From DATDVL01 sp035290025 (GTDB taxonomy: Archaea > Nanobdellota > Nanobdellia > SCGC-AAA011-G17 > DATDVL01), in contig DATDVL010000033.1 in assembly GCA_035290025.1 (NCBI GenBank), positions 1 through 27,126 on the forward strand: a stretch of DNA of 27,126 nt, given 5' to 3'. Shown one piece after another: positions 14,287 through 21,636 of this stretch (position 1 is its first letter; the number at the start of each line of letters is the position of its first letter). A program made the translations under genes and the position numbers. The notes below the pieces were generated by a model. The model was not told where the DNA came from, ran no database searches, and saw nothing but the letters and a program-made list of their open reading frames with translations.

Positions 14287-14296
14287 CTATATAAAG
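14287..14296 (-). promoter_or_regulatory. TATA box of tRNA-Gly
   Basis: CTTTATATAG on the minus strand lies 26-35 nt before the tRNA 5' end at 14261. Confidence 0.55.
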
Positions 14297-14322
14297 ATTA
14301 TGCCAACTTAACAATTAATAAA

Positions 14323-14332
14323 TTATTTAAAG
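14323..14332 (+). promoter_or_regulatory. TATA box of the 203-residue unknown gene
   Basis: TTATTTAAAG is centred about 26 nt before the ATG at 14353, giving a leaderless transcript divergent from tRNA-Gly. Confidence 0.45.
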
Positions 14333-14352
14333 CAGTGTATTAACCCACAACC

Positions 14353-14964
14353 ATGCCAACACAAGCCGCAGAAACAGCCACCGTACCAAGACTATTATTC
14401 TACCTTGAAGAACACTTGGGACTATTCTTACCACCCAACGATCGAGCATGGCTAGAACATACACTCGATAAAACAACACCACTCCAACCACAAGAATTCT
14501 CTACACCAGCACTCCCCAACCACCGCATACCTGTAATAACACCAGAAAGCACCTACCATATTTATGCAGGAAGATTACTCAACAATAATAGAAGAAGCCA
14601 CCAAAGAATACCCTCAGCAGGAGACATTCTTGCCAGCGTTTACGAATTCTTCCATGGAACAACCATGCCCTATATCAACAGAATACTACGCAACCCAGAA
14701 CTCCTTGCACTCATGGAAGCAACCCATGTTGTAACACCCTTATCACTCCTCGGAAGAATAACCACCTATTCCACCAAAAACGACCTCACCTACATAGAAA
14801 GAAAACCATTCCTTGTCATTCCCGAAACTGAAAATACCACACTTGTCCACGCATGGGAAAAAAGCTGGGCAAACCACTGGGTTATGACACCAAAAACACC
14901 CACCTCAAAAAGAAGATCAACCCAACGACTCACACGACAAGAATACGAAGACAGATTAGCATAA
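14353..14964 (+). CDS. Uncharacterised 203-residue protein
   Basis: No family is recognised. The protein is soluble and lacks a signal peptide. The N-terminal part is helical (VPRLLFYLEEHLGLFLPPND), followed by ITPESTYHIYAGRLLNNNRR, a helical core (SAGDILASVYEFFHGTTMPY), and a basic, Thr/Arg-rich tail (TPKTPTSKRRSTQRLTRQEY) that could contact nucleic acid. Strand composition and codon use match the region. Its TAA stop at 14962-14964 directly abuts the TAA of the convergent surface-protein gene, with no base between them. Confidence 0.65.
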   Translation: MPTQAAETATVPRLLFYLEEHLGLFLPPNDRAWLEHTLDKTTPLQPQEFSTPALPNHRIPVITPESTYHIYAGRLLNNNRRSHQRIPSAGDILASVYEFFHGTTMPYINRILRNPELLALMEATHVVTPLSLLGRITTYSTKNDLTYIERKPFLVIPETENTTLVHAWEKSWANHWVMTPKTPTSKRRSTQRLTRQEYEDRLA

Positions 14965-16041
14965 TTATTTCTTCAAAAACTGTTCAGCACGAGCAAAAGA
15001 CTTCTCCAAAGCATCCTCGGTAACAGACTTCTTCTCCTTCTTCGCACGATCAGATAATTCTACTAACACAGGACCTGATTCTTTCTTCACCTCAGAACGA
15101 CCACCCTTACTCACCGGACGAGACAAACGATGCACTAAAAACCAAAAAGCAAGAATGATTAATAAAACAACACCCAAAACATACCACCAATTCAACGAAC
15201 GCTCCTTAGGACAATCACCAGGACAATTCTCCGAAGATTCACCATAATTCACATCACAAAAACTATTAGGACACAACGGCAAGACATCAAGATTATCATT
15301 AACACTATCATGGTCAGAATCAGCAAATAAAGGAGACGTACCCAACAACTCCTCCTGCTCAGCCAACAATGTATCACCATCCTCATCTATAACACAAGCA
15401 TTCACACAAGAACCACCACAATCAACACCTAACTCGCCACCATTCTGACGACCATCATCACACGAAGGACACGCAGAACAAGAACCACCACAATCAACCT
15501 GCACTTCATCCTGATTTTTTATACTATCAAAACACGATTGGCAAGCCTGACAAGCACCACCACAATCAACAGCAGACTCATCCTGATTCTTCACCTTGTC
15601 AAAACAAGAAGCAACAACACACCCCTCATCAACTTTCCCATTACAATTATTATCCAAACTATCATTACACACTTCTGTAGGCAACGGCAAAACAGCACCC
15701 TCACACGCAGACCAATGATTAGTAACGCATGAACGTGTACCTAATTTACACACACCCTTATCACTACTCCCACACGACTCCTGCATACCCGAAACACACT
15801 CACAACCCTGATCAACAACACCATCACAATCATTATCCACCTCATCAAAACAAACTTCAGCAGAAGGATACATAGCGCCCTGACAAAATGACCAGGCACC
15901 ATTCACACACGACTGCGAACCCAAACGACACGCACCCAAAGAAGAAGTACCACAACTCTGCGTCTGACCATCAGAACAAACAGCAGCAATCAAGAACGGA
16001 ATAATAAGAAACAAACTCACTAGGAACCACCACTTTTTCAT
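14965..16041 (-). CDS. Cys-rich membrane-anchored surface protein with MopE-like and CGG repeats
   Basis: The 358-residue protein has a signal peptide (1-20), a Cys-rich ectodomain, one membrane helix (about 285-305) and a charged cytoplasmic tail. The ectodomain has two tandem repeats of about 58 residues (22-80, 82-141), each ending in an EVC-D-DN-CDG/NG-VD-GC pattern, the putative metal-binding motif of MopE-type proteins. Three shorter repeats follow (145-167, 169-191, 193-216) with SCFD-KNQDE and VDCGG-C. Then comes a Ca-binding thrombospondin-3-like segment, DEDGDTLLAEQ and DSDHDSVND (219-250), and a last CPNSFCD...CPGDC module. Cysteines are probably disulfide-bonded. The likely role is a metal-stabilised cell-surface or adhesion protein; partner unknown. 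Its tail contains a helical Lys/Glu stretch. A weak TATA-like run precedes the start. Confidence 0.85.
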   Translation of the reverse strand: MKKWWFLVSLFLIIPFLIAAVCSDGQTQSCGTSSLGACRLGSQSCVNGAWSFCQGAMYPSAEVCFDEVDNDCDGVVDQGCECVSGMQESCGSSDKGVCKLGTRSCVTNHWSACEGAVLPLPTEVCNDSLDNNCNGKVDEGCVVASCFDKVKNQDESAVDCGGACQACQSCFDSIKNQDEVQVDCGGSCSACPSCDDGRQNGGELGVDCGGSCVNACVIDEDGDTLLAEQEELLGTSPLFADSDHDSVNDNLDVLPLCPNSFCDVNYGESSENCPGDCPKERSLNWWYVLGVVLLIILAFWFLVHRLSRPVSKGGRSEVKKESGPVLVELSDRAKKEKKSVTEDALEKSFARAEQFLKK

Positions 16042-16073
16042 GACTAATACTCAAGAAAAGAAGTTTATATTCC

Positions 16074-16517
16074 TTACTGATTGCCTTCATATCCCAACTC
16101 TTTTTCTACAATATTACAAAGGTCTAATATACTGTTTACTAATCTAAAATGAACCTGCATTTTTTGGTTTGATCGAAAATCCTTTCTTGTTATTCTCCTT
16201 GTAATAAACTCTTGACGGCGAAGTCTATCAAACAAGCCATTGGGGACCAACAAATGATAACCAACTATAGAATTTGGTGGTATTGAAAAAGTAGTATCTG
16301 TGAACAAAATAGAATCAGCACATAAATATTCACCGACAAATAAACGACGATTAGGTTTATGCCGTGCAGAAAGAAAAAGTGGTGACGGAACAATAAGATC
16401 AGTTCTATGTCTCGTAAACATAGTACCTTCTTTACCCTTGTCTTTTAATTCAGTCATTTCTTCAATGCATATGTACATAGTAAATTCGCTATTTCCTTCT
16501 TTGTAAATGCCGAACAT
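16074..16517 (-). CDS. Uncharacterised 147-residue protein, divergent from a TrmB regulator
   Basis: I do not recognise this protein. It begins MFGIYKEGNSEFTMYICIEE and reads as a compact beta-rich domain: RHRTDLIVPSPLFLSARHKP, VGEYLCADSILFTDTTFSIP, then a basic stretch RLRRQEFITRRITRKDFRSN and a helical C-terminus. No signal peptide or membrane helix. The DNA is not A+C-skewed (26 of 60 in 16141-16200), unlike its neighbours, which suggests recent arrival. It is transcribed away from the TrmB gene, and a palindrome at 16521-16544 overlaps its likely promoter, so TrmB control is plausible. Function unknown. Confidence 0.65.
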   Translation of the reverse strand: MFGIYKEGNSEFTMYICIEEMTELKDKGKEGTMFTRHRTDLIVPSPLFLSARHKPNRRLFVGEYLCADSILFTDTTFSIPPNSIVGYHLLVPNGLFDRLRRQEFITRRITRKDFRSNQKMQVHFRLVNSILDLCNIVEKELGYEGNQ

Positions 16518-16520
16518 CCC

Positions 16521-16544
16521 AATGTAATCAAATCACATTACATT
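16521..16544. promoter_or_regulatory. Inverted repeat between the unknown gene and TrmB, possible operator
   Basis: AATGTAAT (16521-16528) and ATTACATT (16537-16544) form a perfect 8-bp inverted repeat with an 8-nt centre. It covers the place where the minus-strand gene's TATA element should be (about 25 nt before its ATG at 16517) and lies about 70 nt before the TrmB start. Dyads of this kind are typical of archaeal regulator sites; the adjacent TrmB protein is the natural candidate. Confidence 0.5.
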
Positions 16545-16611
16545 AATCTTTGTCGTCAAAATAATACTACAAAATAGAAAGCCTTAAAACCAATGACACT
16601 TAGTGGAAAGT

Positions 16612-17343
16612 ATGCAAGACATGATTATTTACCTTCAAGAATATGGACTTACCAACAATGAATCTAAAGTTTATTTGGCAAACCTGCAAATTGGAAAAGC
16701 ACGAGCTAATGATATTGCCAAAAAAGCAGGACTCCTAAGGACTACAACGTATGAAGTGTTGACAGCATTATCACAAAAAGGCCTTACATCCAATGTTATT
16801 ATTTCAGGAGTAAAATACTTTGAAGCAACAGAACCAAAAAAATTATTAGACCTACTTGATGAAAAAAGAGAAAAAATACTAGAAATAACACCAACCTTAG
16901 AGAATATCAAAAGAACCTTCAGGAAAAATCCAGAAGTACAACTATATGAAGGAAAAGAAGGACTCAAAACTATCTTGGGAAACATTATCAAAACCCAACC
17001 CAAAGAAATACTTACCATATCTTCATCCGAAATTCTCAAAACACTAGAATTCTATTTTCCTCACTGGATCAGAAAAAGAATACAAAACAAAATTTACGCG
17101 CGAGTATTACAAGAGAAAACTCCAGAACTGGAAAAAATGAAACTACATGATAAAAAAAACTTACGCGAAATACGATTCTTACCGAGAGACTTCACCATAA
17201 AAACTTATACACAGATTTACGAAGAAAAAGTCGCAATATTAACATTAAGCCAAGAAGATTTATTTGGGATGATCATCAACAATAAAGATTTAGTCGAAAC
17301 TTATCAGTCACATTTCGAAAATCTTTGGAAACAAGCAAAATAA
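16612..17343 (+). CDS. TrmB-family transcriptional regulator
   Basis: From the ATG at 16612 the protein has 243 residues. The N-terminal winged helix is typical of TrmB: LQEYGLTNNESKVYLANLQI, then ARANDIAKKAGLLRTTTYEV and LSQKGLTSNVI, with the following wing and coiled-coil helix (LLDEKREKILEITPTLENIK). The C-terminal effector domain (FRKNPEVQLYEGKEGLKTIL... WIRKRIQNKIYARVL) is the phospholipase-D-like ligand region that in known members senses sugars. A GTG at 16603 and a further ATG at 16621 are alternative starts; a TATA-like CTTAAAAC (16583-16590) favours 16612. It is divergent from the unknown gene at 16074-16517. Its stop abuts the convergent surface-protein stop with no gap. Strand skew is weaker than in the flanks. 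Confidence 0.87.
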   Translation: MQDMIIYLQEYGLTNNESKVYLANLQIGKARANDIAKKAGLLRTTTYEVLTALSQKGLTSNVIISGVKYFEATEPKKLLDLLDEKREKILEITPTLENIKRTFRKNPEVQLYEGKEGLKTILGNIIKTQPKEILTISSSEILKTLEFYFPHWIRKRIQNKIYARVLQEKTPELEKMKLHDKKNLREIRFLPRDFTIKTYTQIYEEKVAILTLSQEDLFGMIINNKDLVETYQSHFENLWKQAK

Positions 17344-19815
17344 CTACTTCTTCATCACAGGCTTACTTGCAGCAAGCTGCTTTAACGCTTCCTTAAACGC
17401 GAAATCAATCTGCTTCTTCTCCCAACCCTTAGCAACCAGTACCGGTTCAACCTTAGAACGATCCAACTTCTTCTCCAACGTCTTGCGCACATAACCCACA
17501 AGATTAATCTCATCAAGCTTGGTACGGAACGTCGGAGCCTGCGGCGCCTTCCTAAACAACGCGCCAGGACCATGATATACATAAATATAATACAAACCAA
17601 CAACCACAACAATAAACATCACAATAAACAACGTATACGGAAACTTCTTCGTACAATCAACAGGACAAGAAATAGCATCCTCCAAAGCAAGCACCTGATC
17701 ATTCACCTTAATGGATGTACACTTATTATCACCACACACATACTGCACTGCAGCAACCTCATCAACCAGTTTCGGAGCAGCAAGCACAATCGTCTTCAGA
17801 TCAGATAAAGAAAAACTAACATCACCGGGAACAACATACGAAAAAGAACTCTTCGCAGGGAAAACAATATAATCATCAACCAAAGAACCACCATCAATAA
17901 CCACATCCAAAGGATCAACAACACCCGACAGGAAACGCTCAGCAAGACGAACACCTGACAAACTACCTGTCACCTGCTTTTCTACCCTACTCACCACAAC
18001 CGTATCACCATTATAATACTCTACTTCCATAACACGAATAACACCCTTCACCGTATACGCCTTCTGTACCAAAGCAAGAGCATCAGCATTAGCAAAACCC
18101 GCAAGATCAGCAGGACTCACCAAAATAGTATCGGCAACACGGGAAACTTCACGAACAGCAACAGGAATATCAGCAAGCAAAACATCCACATCATCAACAA
18201 TATCAGCAAACACGGAAGACTTATCAGCAGAAACATTATCCTCCAAGGCAACCACACGACGACGCAAAGCATCCAAAGAAGACAACGTATCCGTAAACGA
18301 CGACTTCAAACCCAAAGAAGCCAACAACGACTTATCCAAACCATTCAAGGACGACTTCACACGGTCGATACGAGCAAGCGTACTATTAACTGCCAACGCC
18401 TTCTCCACACGAACAGCAACAGAAGACTTTGTAACACCATCAATAGCAACCTTCAAAGAAATATTCTTACCCGCATCAGCCTTCAACGGGATAAGACCAA
18501 GATCCTCCAAAGGAACAACCACAGAAACATTACCCTGCACCAGATTAACATTATCAACAACTGACAACCATTCACTCACCTGATCAACATCATAAAGACT
18601 CTTCTCTTCCTTATCAACACCCTGACTTACATAACCAATAACAACATCAGAAAGGAAAACTTTACCCTTTGACTGCGAAGCGACGACCAAAGGAATAGTA
18701 CAAAAATCATTAACAGGAACACACGACAATAACTCTTTCTTCAACGACTCCAAGGCACCATACTGCGTCGCAGCATCACGCAACAACATCTTCGAAGACA
18801 AACGACCCACATACTGACCCGCACGAACACCCACACTAAAATGACCAACACCCACAGCAGAACATGAACCCGCACCCGCAAAGAACTGACAACTATACGA
18901 CGTGGAAGAAACCTCCTGATCAGTCATAAGTGCATATACATTCTTATTCTGATTGGTACGCACACTATTCGTAACACATACCATATAATTACTACTAATA
19001 GGGTTTTGCAAAGCAACACGACAACTATTCACACCCACACTAGCAACCTCGGGAAGATCACAACCATCAGCACCACCACTAATCGTAACACTGGAACCCG
19101 CACCCGCAAAAGAAAACACTGACAAAGAAATATTGCCAGAATTATTTGCAGGATGAGGACCATACTTCACACCAAACTCGAAATCTTTCGCTTGCGACAA
19201 GTTCAGCAATTCACAATAATAACGAGCATCATCCTTAACGACAATAGAAGACTCAGAACGATTAGAAAAACTATGAGGATAGACTATAGCACCCCAACCA
19301 GACAAATTACCCACATACTCAAACTCCTTAAAACCATCAGCACCTATATCAACTGAAGGACGAGAAGGTAAAACACCATCCAAAGCGACACCCTCAACAC
19401 TGAAGGTTACAGACTTCACATCAGCAGACTTCGGCAAACGCAACGCCAACGACTGATCACCCGCACCCGCAAACGTCAACGACTTCACCACTGAAGGATT
19501 CAACGCCTCCAAAGAACGATCCTGAACAACAATAGGAATAGAAGCATTACCTAACAACGAAGACAAAGAAAAATCTTTTGTATCACTTCCCAACATGAAA
19601 CGAACAACAGCACGAGCAGAAGCAGGACCAGAAAAATTCATGACCAAATCACCAACCATAGGATCACCCACCGTGACGACACCTGGAACACGCAACGACA
19701 CTAAAGGAACCTTCACTGACAATGTAGCCATACCTGTCAAAGGAATATCATACACCGTAATAACAGTAAACGCCAACAACGCAATACACACAAATGCAAC
19801 CAGTAGACGACCCAT
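17344..19815 (-). CDS. Large membrane-anchored cell-surface protein with FAGAG repeats
   Basis: Read from the ATG at 19815 the protein has 823 residues. A signal peptide (about 1-25) is followed by Ig-like beta domains with many N-x-S/T sites. The motif FAGAG occurs three times (115-119, 236-240, 312-316), each within a beta-type stretch, and PSVDIGADGFKEFEYVG (about 154-170) resembles the domain found in archaeal surface proteins. Residues 470-560 are helical and Ser/Leu/Asp-rich. The ectodomain ends in a Cys module (CGDNKC...CPVDC), then one membrane helix (about 727-745) and a cytoplasmic tail with LVGYVRKTLEKKLDRSKVEP and KGWEKKQIDFAFKEALK, a small helical domain common at the end of DPANN surface proteins (from memory). 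Shine-Dalgarno GAGAGG decides the start over the GTG six nt upstream. The protein is probably part of the envelope. Confidence 0.85.
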   Translation of the reverse strand: MGRLLVAFVCIALLAFTVITVYDIPLTGMATLSVKVPLVSLRVPGVVTVGDPMVGDLVMNFSGPASARAVVRFMLGSDTKDFSLSSLLGNASIPIVVQDRSLEALNPSVVKSLTFAGAGDQSLALRLPKSADVKSVTFSVEGVALDGVLPSRPSVDIGADGFKEFEYVGNLSGWGAIVYPHSFSNRSESSIVVKDDARYYCELLNLSQAKDFEFGVKYGPHPANNSGNISLSVFSFAGAGSSVTISGGADGCDLPEVASVGVNSCRVALQNPISSNYMVCVTNSVRTNQNKNVYALMTDQEVSSTSYSCQFFAGAGSCSAVGVGHFSVGVRAGQYVGRLSSKMLLRDAATQYGALESLKKELLSCVPVNDFCTIPLVVASQSKGKVFLSDVVIGYVSQGVDKEEKSLYDVDQVSEWLSVVDNVNLVQGNVSVVVPLEDLGLIPLKADAGKNISLKVAIDGVTKSSVAVRVEKALAVNSTLARIDRVKSSLNGLDKSLLASLGLKSSFTDTLSSLDALRRRVVALEDNVSADKSSVFADIVDDVDVLLADIPVAVREVSRVADTILVSPADLAGFANADALALVQKAYTVKGVIRVMEVEYYNGDTVVVSRVEKQVTGSLSGVRLAERFLSGVVDPLDVVIDGGSLVDDYIVFPAKSSFSYVVPGDVSFSLSDLKTIVLAAPKLVDEVAAVQYVCGDNKCTSIKVNDQVLALEDAISCPVDCTKKFPYTLFIVMFIVVVVGLYYIYVYHGPGALFRKAPQAPTFRTKLDEINLVGYVRKTLEKKLDRSKVEPVLVAKGWEKKQIDFAFKEALKQLAASKPVMKK

Positions 19816-19820
19816 GAGCA

Positions 19821-19860
19821 CCTCTCAAAGAAAAGAGCAACACGTAAAGCTATATAAAAC
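19821..19860 (-). promoter_or_regulatory. TATA box and ribosome binding site of the large surface-protein gene
   Basis: GTTTTATATA on the minus strand (19851-19860) is about 40 nt before the ATG at 19815, and GAGAGG (19821-19826) lies 5 nt before it. The predicted leader is about 14 nt and carries the Shine-Dalgarno site. Confidence 0.5.
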
Positions 19861-19867
19861 TAGCGGC

Positions 19868-20629
19868 CTATTTAGAAAGCATAAGCTGCGCTACTGTCAA
19901 AACATCATGCGCATTCACCCGCAAATCATCCGTAAACAAATAAAGCTTATTCTTAACAGCAGATAAAGAAAAATGCAATGTTCTCTGCTGAACATCAGGT
20001 ACACACACTAATAACTTATTACCAGAACAAGTAGCAACAACATTTGTATCCAAAAACGTACACCCTGCTAATGCTGGACCTACTTCAGTGAGTGCCATGA
20101 CAGCTACTTGATCACGATCAGAATAAACTTCCCGCAGACTAGCAGCAATCATTTGATAGGTAATTCGCTCAACAATTCTACCCACAGAAGCAGTACCTTG
20201 CATAATTTCCACGTGATCATCCTTTTCTTCCCAAGTAAACGGGTCGTCTTCTTTATATCTATTACACACATAGACAACATCACCATAAACTTCCCACTGA
20301 GGACGAGGATACCATTTATCACGACCAATATCCACCACTTCACGAGCCCATTCCAACGCTGCAACACATCCATTAACTGCAGGCATTCGGGCACGACCCT
20401 CAAACTGCAGCAACCCCTCTTCCAACTGATTACCTGGCAAAGCAATAATATGACGCGGTCTTCGCGCGAGCGTAGTATACACATCAGTATCAGAACGCTT
20501 GGCACGACCCGCACGATAGTCATCAACCACAGCATACACTTCAGGAGCAAGCGCAGCCAACTGATGAATAGTAATATGCTGACTACTACAGAACGTTTTA
20601 ATTCTTTCTTCTAAAGGAATATTGGTCAT
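19868..20629 (-). CDS. Uncharacterised 253-residue protein
   Basis: No family is recognised. The protein is soluble, without signal peptide or membrane helix. The N-terminal third is helical (LEERIKTFCSSQHITIHQLA) with a basic RAGRAKRSDTDVYTTLARRP stretch. The middle has a Trp/Tyr-rich, beta-type region (KWYPRPQWEVYGDVVYVCNR) and an acidic loop. The last third alternates short strands (TNVVATCSGNKLLVCVPD, LHFSLSAVKNKLYLFTDD), perhaps a two-layer sheet. No catalytic motif is obvious. TATA box TCTTTATAAA (20651-20660) gives a leaderless start. Its stop is 52 nt before the surface-protein start on the same strand, with a separate TATA box between, so it is a single-gene transcript. Confidence 0.65.
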   Translation of the reverse strand: MTNIPLEERIKTFCSSQHITIHQLAALAPEVYAVVDDYRAGRAKRSDTDVYTTLARRPRHIIALPGNQLEEGLLQFEGRARMPAVNGCVAALEWAREVVDIGRDKWYPRPQWEVYGDVVYVCNRYKEDDPFTWEEKDDHVEIMQGTASVGRIVERITYQMIAASLREVYSDRDQVAVMALTEVGPALAGCTFLDTNVVATCSGNKLLVCVPDVQQRTLHFSLSAVKNKLYLFTDDLRVNAHDVLTVAQLMLSK

Positions 20630-20650
20630 GCCTACCCATAAAAATAGTTA

Positions 20651-20660
20651 TTTATAAAGA
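20651..20660 (-). promoter_or_regulatory. TATA box of the 253-residue unknown gene
   Basis: TCTTTATAAA on the minus strand is centred about 26 nt before the ATG at 20629; the message is probably leaderless. Confidence 0.5.
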
Positions 20661-20716
20661 TTCGTATCATAACTACTTAACAGTAACTAAATAAACTTCT
20701 TAACCTGCAAAGAATA

Positions 20717-20726
20717 CTTTTTTAAA
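20717..20726 (+). promoter_or_regulatory. TATA box of secF-secD
   Basis: CTTTTTTAAA is centred about 27 nt before the secF ATG at 20749, giving a leaderless secFD message. Confidence 0.45.
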
Positions 20727-20748
20727 CAGCCTCTAAACCAAAGAAACC

Positions 20749-21636
20749 ATGGGACTTATCCAAAGCTACAAACAATTCTACCTCAAAAACCATGCCATCC
20801 TCCTCTGGATACCCATCATCGTAACTATCATCGCACTCTTCCTCATTTTCCAACACTATCAAACAACCGGCGACATCATGAACAAAGACGTTAGCCTCAA
20901 AGGAGGCATCACCGCAACTATTTACCAACCACAAGCATTCAACATACAAAACATCGAACAACAACTCCAACAAACCTTCGGCGACGTCGATGTAAAACAA
21001 CTCGCAGAATTCGGCAGCGAACTACCCATAGGCATCATCGTAGAAACCACCAGCAGCGACGAAGAACTCCTCAAAAAAAGCCTAGAAACAGCACTCACCA
21101 TTGAACTCACTGACGACAACTACAGCGTTGAAGTCGTCGGCAGCAGCCTCGGAGAAAGCTTCTACCAACAAATGGTCATCGCCATCCTCGTAGCATTCCT
21201 CTTCATGGGCATCGTCGTACTCATCATCTTCAGAAGTTTCATACCCAGCATTGCCGTCATCGGAGCAACATTTGCAGACATCGTCATAACGCTCGCCATT
21301 GTCAACATCATCGGCGTAAAAATATCCACCGCAGGCATATCAGCACTCCTCCTCCTCATAGGTTATAGCGTAGACTCCGACATCCTTCAAACCATAAAAA
21401 TGCTCAAAAGAAAAGAAAACACGCTAGAAGAACGCATGTTTGAAAGCGTAAAAACAACACTTACCATGAGCCTCACCACCGTAACCGCACTCATCATAGG
21501 CTACATCATATCAACATCAAGCACCATCAAAGAAATGTTCCTTATCATGTTCATAGGACTCCTTGTAGATGCATTCTACACGTACTGGACAAACTCCAGC
21601 ATACTCCTATGGTATGCGCGCAGGAGAAAGATATGA
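20749..21636 (+). CDS. secF: Protein translocase subunit SecF
   Basis: The 295-residue protein has the six-helix SecF layout: helix 1 (about 18-35), the periplasmic-type loop with DVSLKGG (47-53), then five helices from about 141 onward. The conserved RND-like motif is GYSVDSD (205-211), matching GYSVND. With SecD it forms a complex that uses the ion gradient to finish Sec-dependent export on the outer face of the membrane. The start is leaderless, and the stop overlaps the secD ATG in ATGA. Archaea lack SecA, so SecDF here assists a SecYEG-ribosome or unknown motor (established). The many signal-peptide proteins in this window are presumed clients. Confidence 0.94.
   Translation: MGLIQSYKQFYLKNHAILLWIPIIVTIIALFLIFQHYQTTGDIMNKDVSLKGGITATIYQPQAFNIQNIEQQLQQTFGDVDVKQLAEFGSELPIGIIVETTSSDEELLKKSLETALTIELTDDNYSVEVVGSSLGESFYQQMVIAILVAFLFMGIVVLIIFRSFIPSIAVIGATFADIVITLAIVNIIGVKISTAGISALLLLIGYSVDSDILQTIKMLKRKENTLEERMFESVKTTLTMSLTTVTALIIGYIISTSSTIKEMFLIMFIGLLVDAFYTYWTNSSILLWYARRRKI

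Noticed and set aside
20108..20614. 168-codon plus-strand frame opposite the 253-residue unknown gene
   Set aside because: It is rich in Asn, His, Thr and Arg like other shadows here, with no promoter; the minus-strand gene has a well-placed TATA box and normal composition.
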